Shown: one piece after another, positions 28,881 to 39,000 of the stretch
Layout of the letters: each line of letters opens with the position of its first letter
Numbering within the stretch: position 1 is the first letter of the stretch
Origin: Candidatus Colinaster equi
GTDB lineage: Bacteria; Bacillota; Clostridia; Lachnospirales; Lachnospiraceae
Assembly (NCBI GenBank): GCA_018064425.1
Contig: JAGHVF010000020.1
Location: forward strand, 59,611 to 123,610
Direction: 5' to 3'
DNA: 64,000 bases
Made by a program: the position numbers and the translations under genes
The notes under the pieces: model-generated
Told to the model about the DNA's origin: nothing
Databases searched by the model: none
The model's input: the letters and a program-made list of their open reading frames with translations, nothing else

Positions 28881-31800
28881 CTACTTCAAATCTTCTACTG
28901 CAACAAGTGTAGCTCCGGTCACTTCGCGTCCCGTCACATTGTAATACTGTGTAGCTTGCACTTCATTATTGTTTGCTTCTTTTGAATCACCATTCTCGGA
29001 TGGTTTCTCATTCTTTTCGTCGTGAACATCCGTAATTTGCGTTTCTTTCTTTGATGCAGTCGTTGTCACATCCTTTACAGTTGATGTCTTTGCATTTGTG
29101 ACACCAGTGTCAGAAACCTCATTGGATTCACTGTCACCTACGCTGCCCATTGAGCCCATTCCACCACTCAAATCCGGCAAAATGATAAAGTTACGTGTTG
29201 TATATCCGCTATACTTTCCTTTTCCGATAAATGTAATCTTGGCAACACCAACTTTGACATTATCGGAATATGCTACAGTATAATCCTTACCTTCCTTAAG
29301 CGTCGTCTTATTGTAGGTAAGTTTGTAATTTGTTTGTCTAATGTTAGTACCGGTATATGTGCAATTGGACTTAATTCCACTTACCGCTACCTGCGACATT
29401 GATGTTCCTGCAATCTTAAAATGCATTGTGATTGTACCAATATATCTGTTAACACCTGTGAGAACAATATCTGCCGTTCCAATCTCTGTATTATTCATAT
29501 ATTGATATACTACACATATTTTATCGAGTTTATCACCATATACTTCCGGTTGTAATTTGTAGACATCATAGATTGCCTTATCTACAACCTCTGTTCCGTA
29601 TACAAGTTTTTTACTACCATCCGCTACATTTATCTTTGATAAAATGATCGGCTTTCCTGTATATGTCTCTTTATGGTTACTGTTAAAGCCTGTTGAACTG
29701 TTACCATACGAAATCGACAAATCATCTACAAATGTATTCTTTGATATATAGATATATGCACATGTCTCACCCACATAGTTACTATTATCAGCCGCTTCAA
29801 TCAATATCTGATATGTTCCTTGTTCAATATAATCCGAATCAGGATATGAATAAACATAATCGCGTCTATTCTTAAGCACAACATCTCCCCATTTAACAAC
29901 AGGCACAATCTTATGCTCTTTTCCGTTATATTTTACAATATAATCTTCGGTCACTATATCCGCATCCGACAAATCTTTTGGCGATATTGTGAATGTAGCC
30001 TGCGTATCCATACCTGAATATTTTGTGCCTTTTCCCTTAACAAATACAGTAGGCGCATCATCATCCAATCTGTCTGCCGCATTAATATTATTCATATATG
30101 ATAATGTATAATCTACACCACGTACCAGTTCTTCGTCACCACAGAATACCTTAACATCCGGATATATTCTTCTACCGGTATATCCATATGATCCCATTGG
30201 TTGAACGTATAATGCATCGGCAGCCACAGCTTTATAATATGCGTATGCTTTTACATCACCACTCGGTATGTAATCCTTAGTAACTCTGTCTCCCTTGCCA
30301 TCTTTCTCAGTATACCAACCGATAAATTTCTCGCCGCTTGCTTTATCGGCTTTTGTCCAAGGGTCCTTCTCAAATTCGATATCACCCAGTCTGCTTCCGT
30401 ATACTATATTGCCGGATGTATACTTGGTGCCGTCAGGCTCCAAAAATTGTGCCGTGTAATTGGAAACAGTTACATTACATTTACATACAAAATACTCATA
30501 TGTCTTACATGCACTATCTCTGTACAGCGGTCCTACCATCGCTGTTAATACACATGTACCTTCACCCTTTGCAATAACAAAATCATTCTCAACTACTGCT
30601 ACACTGTCATCATCGCTCTCCCATGACAAGGTCAAGGAGTCGGTAGTATCTATCGGATCGTAATTTATCCTGATTTTCTCTTTCTCACCTGTCTTTAACG
30701 ACACGTTTGTCGGTGATATAGCTACACTTTCAAGAGGTTTACAAACATATATCTTATACTCTTTCTTATACTCCCTGGCCGCTGCAAACTTGCTGGCTTT
30801 AACCTTAGCTGTTGCGGTTATCGTAGTCCAACCGCCCTCTTTAGCGGTAATAACCGCAGTCGTTCCGGTTCGTGCTGATGAGTTATACTCCTTATGAGTA
30901 AATGTTGCTACATTTTTATCCTTTATTGACCATACTACCTCATATGAATCGGTTGTATCATATGGGTAACTTCCTTCCTTCTCATCATTTGACGTAATAT
31001 AATTAATATTTATTTTCTGAGTATTCTGATATTTTATATCTCCAACTTTCTTTGACGTAGCAGAAGGAGTATTCTTCGTATATAATTTTATCTCATTTTT
31101 CTCATCAACATCCGAAACAGCCTTTATTATTGGGCTAAGAACAGTAACATTACATTTTAAAGTGATTGTTTTCTTTGTATCCGAATCAACTACCGATACA
31201 ACTATTTCTGTCTTTCCTGATGTAATTGCGGTTATCGAACCTGTCTTTTCAACAACCTTTGTTACAGCATGATCGGCATACTTTTGATTAGAATGATTAA
31301 GCTTAACCGTAACACCACTGCTGTTAAGCTTCATCGGACTACCGTTTTTGTACAATACCAAAGTTGCCGAGCTTCCCTTCTTCAAGGTTGCCGAAGTCAT
31401 ATTAAGATTATATGTATTACCCACATAAACAGGGATTTTGAAAACAAATCGTGAATTCAACGCACCTGCACCATTATATATCTTTCTAACAGAAAGTGCC
31501 TCTGTTGATGGTGCTTGTATATTTTGCATATACTGATGTGAATACATTGCGTTTACCGCCTCAGGATTCACATTGAATTTTTCAAGATATATTGTATCTT
31601 GCCCTTTTAAGACATATCCAGTTCCAATAGAACTTGCCCCGCCTTCAAGTGAAGCATATCTTGTATTCCAACCATTATCATAAGCTTTCTTTAAACCATT
31701 TCGTATTACTTCATCGTTAGAACTACCGGATGCTCCTATATTGAAATAATTGTAATACCCTCTATATTGTGGGTATTTTCCACCATATCCATCTCCTGAA

Positions 31801-33020
31801 ATCAATGGGCTAGTTCCTTTTCCTTGTTCTTGTAAAACCCTTGATGCTAAATGAGCAGGACTTAAGCGCTTTTCTTTTCCAATATTGTAAAATGCATAAG
31901 CATATGTTCTGGTATCTCCCGGAATTTTGCCAGACATAAACGTTGAATTTAACATTGATGCAACTGCTGATTCGCTATGGTATGAATCATTAAATGTTAA
32001 CTGTTCAAACATAAAAATATGTTCATCATCCAGCCAATTCAGTGGATCCATATAGTATTTAATACCTTCCTTTGAAGCTATTGCCCAACCAGACTGTGTG
32101 CCTCTTTCAGCATATTTACTACTTGCAGAAATCCAACTCTTATCGCCGTATTCGTTTTCTACCGCATCATTCAACGAAACATTCGTTTTCATAGCAACAA
32201 ATTTCCAATCAGGATGAGAATCTCTCATGCTCTTAAGATATGTTTGATATTCACTAGGAAATTCTCGTATATCTTCATCACCGCATACATTATCCATTTC
32301 GCTGCCGTTTCTGAAAAACAAAACAGCATACTCTTCTTCCCAGCCGATAAGCAATTCATCCGAATAGGCCAGGAAATGGCGCTTTGCATAACCTGTTTTC
32401 TCTTCATCACCATCGTAGAATACGATTTTATACCAAATCTCAGGGTAGTTTTTATTTAGATAATCATCCTCGGTAACGCTCTCAAGGTCTGCATCCATTC
32501 CGATAATTCTGACTGTATGAGCTGATTCAAGACTTGCTACCGTATCTGCATCATCGGAAGGTGCACTCTTTACATCATAACTGTCAGTCAAATATATTAA
32601 TGCATAAATATCCTTGCTCTCACATATCTTTGTAAGTGCCTCAGATGCAATCTTAAAAAGCTTATTATGGGCTACTTTAGCATCTGCTCCGGTCGCAAAT
32701 TTCGCATTTTTCGAAAGAAGCGGTATATCTTCTGCCTGTGTTGTTTCCTCGGTAGTTGTCTCCTCGGTGGTTAATTCTTCAGTAGTAGTCTCTTCTGTCA
32801 ACGTCTCATCTGTTGCAGATTCATCGGTTAACGATTCATCCTCAGTATCTGACTCTGTTACCGATTCGGTCTCTGACTCATCGGTCTCTTCGGTATTAAG
32901 CGATACATTGACAGCACCATTTGTTTCTGCAGCCATTACACCGCCCATATCGGATACAACCGGTGCCAATACCATACAAAATATTAAGATTATCGATAGA
33001 ATTCTTTTTATTCTTCTCAT
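28881..33020 (-). CDS. Large secreted glucosaminidase with Ig-like repeats
   Basis: 1379 aa. Signal peptide (RRIKRILSIILIFCMVLAPVVS), an acidic Thr/Glu/Ser linker (about 45-100), an SH3-like region (about 130-225), and an N-acetylglucosaminidase domain (about 255-510: YMDPLNWLDDEHIFMFEQL, YAFYNIGKEKRLSPAHLASR, YYNYFNIGAS). Bacterial Ig-like domains follow (about 530-870), a Listeria-Bacteroides-type repeat ending KFIGWYTEKDGKGDR, and MBG-like repeats (FTISPKDL, YSGMDTQATF). It should cut or remodel peptidoglycan glycan strands at the surface. No LPXTG anchor is seen. It starts 3 bp after the 2892-aa protein gene, with AAGGTGAG inside that gene's end. Confidence 0.85.
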   Translation of the reverse strand: MRRIKRILSIILIFCMVLAPVVSDMGGVMAAETNGAVNVSLNTEETDESETESVTESDTEDESLTDESATDETLTEETTTEELTTEETTTEETTQAEDIPLLSKNAKFATGADAKVAHNKLFKIASEALTKICESKDIYALIYLTDSYDVKSAPSDDADTVASLESAHTVRIIGMDADLESVTEDDYLNKNYPEIWYKIVFYDGDEEKTGYAKRHFLAYSDELLIGWEEEYAVLFFRNGSEMDNVCGDEDIREFPSEYQTYLKSMRDSHPDWKFVAMKTNVSLNDAVENEYGDKSWISASSKYAERGTQSGWAIASKEGIKYYMDPLNWLDDEHIFMFEQLTFNDSYHSESAVASMLNSTFMSGKIPGDTRTYAYAFYNIGKEKRLSPAHLASRVLQEQGKGTSPLISGDGYGGKYPQYRGYYNYFNIGASGSSNDEVIRNGLKKAYDNGWNTRYASLEGGASSIGTGYVLKGQDTIYLEKFNVNPEAVNAMYSHQYMQNIQAPSTEALSVRKIYNGAGALNSRFVFKIPVYVGNTYNLNMTSATLKKGSSATLVLYKNGSPMKLNSSGVTVKLNHSNQKYADHAVTKVVEKTGSITAITSGKTEIVVSVVDSDTKKTITLKCNVTVLSPIIKAVSDVDEKNEIKLYTKNTPSATSKKVGDIKYQNTQKININYITSNDEKEGSYPYDTTDSYEVVWSIKDKNVATFTHKEYNSSARTGTTAVITAKEGGWTTITATAKVKASKFAAAREYKKEYKIYVCKPLESVAISPTNVSLKTGEKEKIRINYDPIDTTDSLTLSWESDDDSVAVVENDFVIAKGEGTCVLTAMVGPLYRDSACKTYEYFVCKCNVTVSNYTAQFLEPDGTKYTSGNIVYGSRLGDIEFEKDPWTKADKASGEKFIGWYTEKDGKGDRVTKDYIPSGDVKAYAYYKAVAADALYVQPMGSYGYTGRRIYPDVKVFCGDEELVRGVDYTLSYMNNINAADRLDDDAPTVFVKGKGTKYSGMDTQATFTISPKDLSDADIVTEDYIVKYNGKEHKIVPVVKWGDVVLKNRRDYVYSYPDSDYIEQGTYQILIEAADNSNYVGETCAYIYISKNTFVDDLSISYGNSSTGFNSNHKETYTGKPIILSKINVADGSKKLVYGTEVVDKAIYDVYKLQPEVYGDKLDKICVVYQYMNNTEIGTADIVLTGVNRYIGTITMHFKIAGTSMSQVAVSGIKSNCTYTGTNIRQTNYKLTYNKTTLKEGKDYTVAYSDNVKVGVAKITFIGKGKYSGYTTRNFIILPDLSGGMGSMGSVGDSESNEVSDTGVTNAKTSTVKDVTTTASKKETQITDVHDEKNEKPSENGDSKEANNNEVQATQYYNVTGREVTGATLVAVEDLK

Positions 33021-33023
33021 AGA

Positions 33024-36000
33024 CTATCTCACCTTACTCAACGTAATATTATTGCCATTGACACATGTGTCATAAACTACACCTTCATTTGCAATCATAG
33101 CAACATCTATCCTGTTATTTGCAATTGTTGATGCCTTCTTGCTTGTCAAAATAAGTGTTCCTACCGGCGACTTATCCGGCAATAGTACTCTTAGTCTTTC
33201 ATCAGTCGATGTTCCGTCTCCAAATACAACTGCCTTGTTAACCGTAAGTTTATTGGCGATATTCTTTCTCTTCAGACACGTAGTCTTTCCTGACAATACA
33301 ATCTGATCAAACGTAGCATTACCTCTGTGTTCAAATAATACTCCGCCGTCGCCTTCACTTATCAGATTAAGATTGACAGCACTGACATTGCCTTCTGCAA
33401 TAAGTTCGTTGCCTGATGTAATCACAATATCTTTAAGTCCTGTAATTCCGCTAAGATACATAGGAGTATCAACAATAAGAGTACCCTTCTTTGTTTTACT
33501 TGTTATCTTATTCAGATAATCAAAGTATGTGTCAAAATTTGTTCTTCCCGATACCGTGAATTCAAAATTTCCAACTTCAATACTTACTTTGGTAAGATTG
33601 TTCGGCATAATAAACACATTTTTAAACTTAGTATTACACTTCAATGTAATATTAGGTTTGCATGTAATCATACCGTTATATATCGTTACTGAAGATGCTT
33701 TTGACGGCATAGGAGGCACAACATATGCGCCCTTTGAATTTGTTGTCGCTATATCAGCATCTTGTGTCAATACGATTACATATTTCTGAGTCTTGTCATT
33801 ATACTTTTCAATTCTGGCAACAGCATCTTCATAAGTAATACAATATTCATGAACAAATTCTTCTGATGACAAATCATCTACATTATCTGTTCCGATGACA
33901 AGTTCAGCCTCATACTGACTGACATCAACGTCATAACCGCCATCAACTATTCCACGCAGTTTTTTATATGTCACATAATCCCCGTTTTTAACAAATCCAA
34001 ACGGTTCAAACGTTTTTCCGGTATCAACCCACTTCTTAGTATCTTCATCATATGCATAAGCTTTTTTGACTACTCGCCTGCCCATATTCACACTATTAAT
34101 CTCACCATACTTATTGGTAGTCGCGTAAAACGGTGCAAACAAGGCAGCTGATATATATGGAGCCTTTATAAGCTGCATTCCTTCATAGAGTCGAGCCATA
34201 CCGCTTCCCGGATTGGTTCTGACATTGTTATAATACAATCCGACCTTTACTATTTCTTTTGTGTAATTAGATGCATTAGCTTGTAAAGCATCCAAATGTT
34301 CAAATGACAATCTATTCTTTATTTCAACCTGCGATACACCCTTTGCATTCTGCTTGCCTAACAAATTGACTGTAAGATTATCCTTTTCGGAGATATTGCT
34401 ATTGCCTGTAAGAACAAGTTTATTCAAACTGATTTTTCCGTTTGCTTTACGTGATACAGCATCGGCAGTACCCGCCATCAGTGTCGTTTTTCCAAGCCTT
34501 GCCGTGTCGCTAACAGATATATTTGCAGCTTCCACATATGTCATGGCATTAATTGCGTCTGCCTGGTTAGCATTTGTATTAAGATTCTTAACCGTAAGAT
34601 TCGAGTCTCCCAGATTAAGAATTGTGCCGAACGGCAAATTCAGCTCACCGACTCCCGATACGCCTTCAGCATTTTTAAATATTATTGTCTTACCGCCTAT
34701 ATCCCCGGTCACCCCACACGTATAGGTCTTAACATTCTTAACAGAATTAATGTAATCATGAACATTTGAGTTATTGTCAACGGACATCCTAAACACTCCC
34801 TTACCGTTTCCAACAACACCATATGTCGAACCTGGTTTTGCTCCACCATCTTGATCATAATATATGGATGTTATCATTCCTTTTATAGCAAGATTTTTAC
34901 CTGATGTCTGAATGGTTCCGTTTACTGCGACATATTCATCATCTACTTTTTTAACAGATTGAATGCTTACATTATCGAGTACAAGATCACATCCCGTTGA
35001 TATCTTAGTAGTTTCTGTAAACAGCGACGCTTTCTTACCATCCAAACGACCTGATTCAATTATTATTGTATGAGCCTTCTTTGGTAAAGCAAGCGATTTT
35101 GAAGGTGAATTCTCGCCAATATTGCCTAAAAGCCTGATTGTATAATCCGCCTGAGCATCATTGTTCGCATCTATTGCCTTTACAGCCTGTTCAAAACTAT
35201 TATATTGGGTAGTGGACGTAGCTGTTTTTACCTCTACCACAGGAGTTGCCTTGCAAATATATAATCCCTTATCTATTACAAAGAAATCATATCCGTCCGG
35301 CAATGAATACTCACCGTCTTTTCCTGTAATTGCAAGAGAACTTCCCATATTACCTCTGACATTTGCTATTTTCTTATATACAGGAAGATTATCAGCATCA
35401 TCGCAGCAATACAGTTCTTCTATTTGCGACTTTGTCGGCTGTATATAGTCTTCTGTTTCTTCATCCCAAATATATGGCATAAAGTTAATAGTCGCATATT
35501 TATCATATGTTACTAATCCGTTGTAATTTAACTGTGTAACAGACTTTGCAAATTCCTTCGCCGTTGTTCTGTATGCAATATCCAGCTTGCTACCCAAATT
35601 AGGACTGATAATTCCTACTTCGCCAATCGTGATTGGTTTGTTACAATCAATTTTTATATCGCCATAGAACTGCATACCATATATATCAATCGGTCCATTT
35701 TCACTTGTCAAACACATATTATCAGCAAGCGCTACAATTCCCTTCTTGGCTGTAAATCCGTTAACCTTAATAATGTCCATACCTGCACTGTCTTTTCCTG
35801 CACAAGTATCAAACCCTTCCTTGAAAGATATTATTGATGACATTGAAGACACTGGAGTAATTGAACTCATATACTCAATCTCATCATTCTTAACTTTTGC
35901 CTCGGTGAAAGAAATATTTCCAAAATTTATTCTCGTCTTAATATTCAATTTTCCCGAATAAACAACAACCGGCTTAGGCGTTTCCGGTTCATCTATAGAT

Positions 36001-39000
36001 TCCGCCATAATCATAATTTGCGAAGCTTTAGTAGGCAGTGCAAGTGATGATATTTTACTTGGGTCTGCTCCTGTGTAAAATGCTCTGTATGTCTTACCGT
36101 TTATCTCAGTAAGTACTCCTTCTGCATTATCTCGTATAGTAACAACATATACTGCATTTGTATTTGCAGCATTATCAATAGACCTGAAAGCATCATACAA
36201 TGTCTTGGCATAGTACTTCGATATTCCTCCGCTGCTCATATCTCCCTGAGTTATCATCACAGACATCTCGTCAAGATCGCCATTATATACATATCCGCTG
36301 ACATCTTTATATGATGAGTAATTGTCTTTTAAAACAATTTTTCCGTTATCAAATTTTGAAAGAGGTGCAGCACACACATTGGCAGCATTAGCCTTCTTAC
36401 CAAGAATCAATGGCTTATCTCTGTAATCTGATGCAGATGTGTTAATTCCATATGTATAATCAGTTGTCTTTGCCTTATTAACAAGCTTCACAACAACAGG
36501 AGTTGTTACATCTCCTGTTACTGTTATTGTCGGTACATTCTTCTTTAAGCTCTTATTATTCACTTCGTATGAAGCAATATAGCAACCCTTGTTTTCCTTT
36601 TGCTCAGATTCAATCGTCTTAACATTTGCGGCTGCGATTGCTATCCAATGAGAATCACCGTTTAATGCCAACGAACCCAATGTTGTAGTATTCCAGGTTG
36701 ACATTTCAGATGATGAATTCATTACAAGGTTAGGTATATTTGCTTTTCCACACAATGCAGTACTGTTTACAAGAGTAATCTTAGCATCTGACGACTTGGC
36801 TGAAGCTGCGGAAGTAATATTCATCGCAGTCTTTACACCCCTTGCTGTAATACCCTCCATATTAATATTGTCAAATTCAACATCGCCGTATGCTGTCACA
36901 TTTCCGTTTGAAGCGACTTTGGTTTTTCCGTCACTTCTTCCTTTGATATACAGCTTACTGTATAATCTGCTCTTCTTTGCATTTGGCAATTTGATTGCAC
37001 TGTATTTTGCACTGTCTGTAACAACAGGGTCTTTACTAGTCGCCTCACCCATATCAATTACATAATATGCATTGCTCATCTTTAATGTTTCTATTTCGGT
37101 TGATGCCTGACCCATATCCAGATAGCGCATCTCATATATTGGGCCAACTGCAATATCATCGTATACCTTCAAATTGACAGAGTTATTGTTCTCTGACTGT
37201 AACTTGTTTCCGTTAAAAATTGCTCCGGCAGCTTTCAACGGATAATAAACACTGTAACCTCCAGCATTTATCCCAACTGAGCTTAAATCAATCTTTCCTT
37301 TTACCTTTATCAATTCTTTGCCTGAGATTGCAACAACTCCGTTCTTACTAACAAGCTCATAATTGCTAACAGTCTTTTTCGCCGGTAATTGGAGATTTAT
37401 CTGTGCATTCTCCAATGCATAATTTTGAACGCCTGTTCCTGTTATGTTAACCAGCCCGACGCACCACTCTATCGTAAGTCTCTTATTTATTTCTGATCCG
37501 GCACCCTTGATTTCATTTGCAGTCAGTTTCTTATTTGTCTGTGTACATCTTAATGTTTTTACGTTATCAGAATCTGTTCCGGTTACACATTTTACATCTA
37601 CGGCACCGTTTACCTCGGTTGTATCGGCAATTTGCAACTCACTGATTTTACTGATACCGCCAACCTTCAATTCTCTCGAACTCATGACAACCTTGCCGTT
37701 ATCTTTGTTCTTACCCGTTACTGCACCGATTGCTTTTCCTGTAGCCTTACAGTCAACAAATTCAACATTATATACACCGGTATTAATTGCGAGATTAGCT
37801 TTTGAGGCACACAAATCAACGTTATGGAATACAACATCTCCCGCTAACGTTATGGCCGAATTATAATTCAATTTTCTAGTGCTAACCTCTCCGTATTCGT
37901 ATGAATTGAAGAATACTTTCTTCTTTGATAATGTTAACTTTTCAACAGGTGTATCATGCAGCAAAGTAACTGTAAATGTATTCTGTTCACTGCTGTTTAT
38001 TGCTTTTACGGCATCGGCAATTGTTGGGAAATATCCGATGACATTCTCTCTGCCTATTGCCTTTAATTTATCTTTGGTAACTTCGCTTTCACTTGCCGTT
38101 ACAACTACTGCAAGCTTATTAACAGCATTGTATCTTATCGCATTGCTAACCTTCTGCATATAGTACCAATTAGTAGGGTTACTATACATGCTATCAAGAT
38201 CTTCATTGACAATAATTGCACGAGGTGCACCGACTCTTCCGTCTGAATATACAATTTTTGTATTACTCTCATCTACGCAGAAAAGCGATGCAACTGCATT
38301 TTTTGCGGTAAGTACTGTAGTAGTATGGGTATAATCTTTACCATCCTTATAGCTGTTATCCTTAACGCCCAAAATGTATTCATCATTCTGTCTTGTTCCA
38401 ATAGGGTAGCCGACTTTTACCTTTATTAAGTCACTATGTTTACCGGATGTATTATTCTCAGGTAGATTATTCTGTACATACCCCGAAATATTAAGGTATG
38501 GAATTGCACCGGATTTATCGTCCGTTACTCTTGTAAAAAGTAATACATTTGCTGAATTCTTGTACAAAGTACCCTTAATATTAAATATTTTATCAACATA
38601 AATATTGGTTGTGTTTCCGGTCAAAGCAACATTGGTTGCATTAAGATTACCGTTAACCGTTAAGTTGGAATCTTCAAGATCCAAATAACTGATTGTGGAA
38701 TTTGCGGCATATTTTCCTTTTCCATTGGCAATTGCCGTCTTACTCTCCGCCACATAGATGTCAGTATATGCAGCCTTGAGAGTTGTTACATTGAATACAG
38801 GGGCTGCGAAATTATTTGCCGACTTATTCTCATATGCAATAACTTCCAGTCTTGAACGCTCGCCTATTTCTCCGCTGTCAATATCTTCAATAGATAACTC
38901 TACGAAATTCTGTATTGAACCGTTAATACTTACTTCAATAAAATCATCACTATTATCTACAGGAGATACATCAACATTGTTTTCTGCAGTCTGTGTAGGT

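Noticed and set aside
32614-33075. Plus-strand 153-aa ORF rich in Ser and Val
   Set aside because: It is the antisense of the acidic Thr/Glu/Ser linker of the glucosaminidase gene; repetitive codons leave the reverse frame open.
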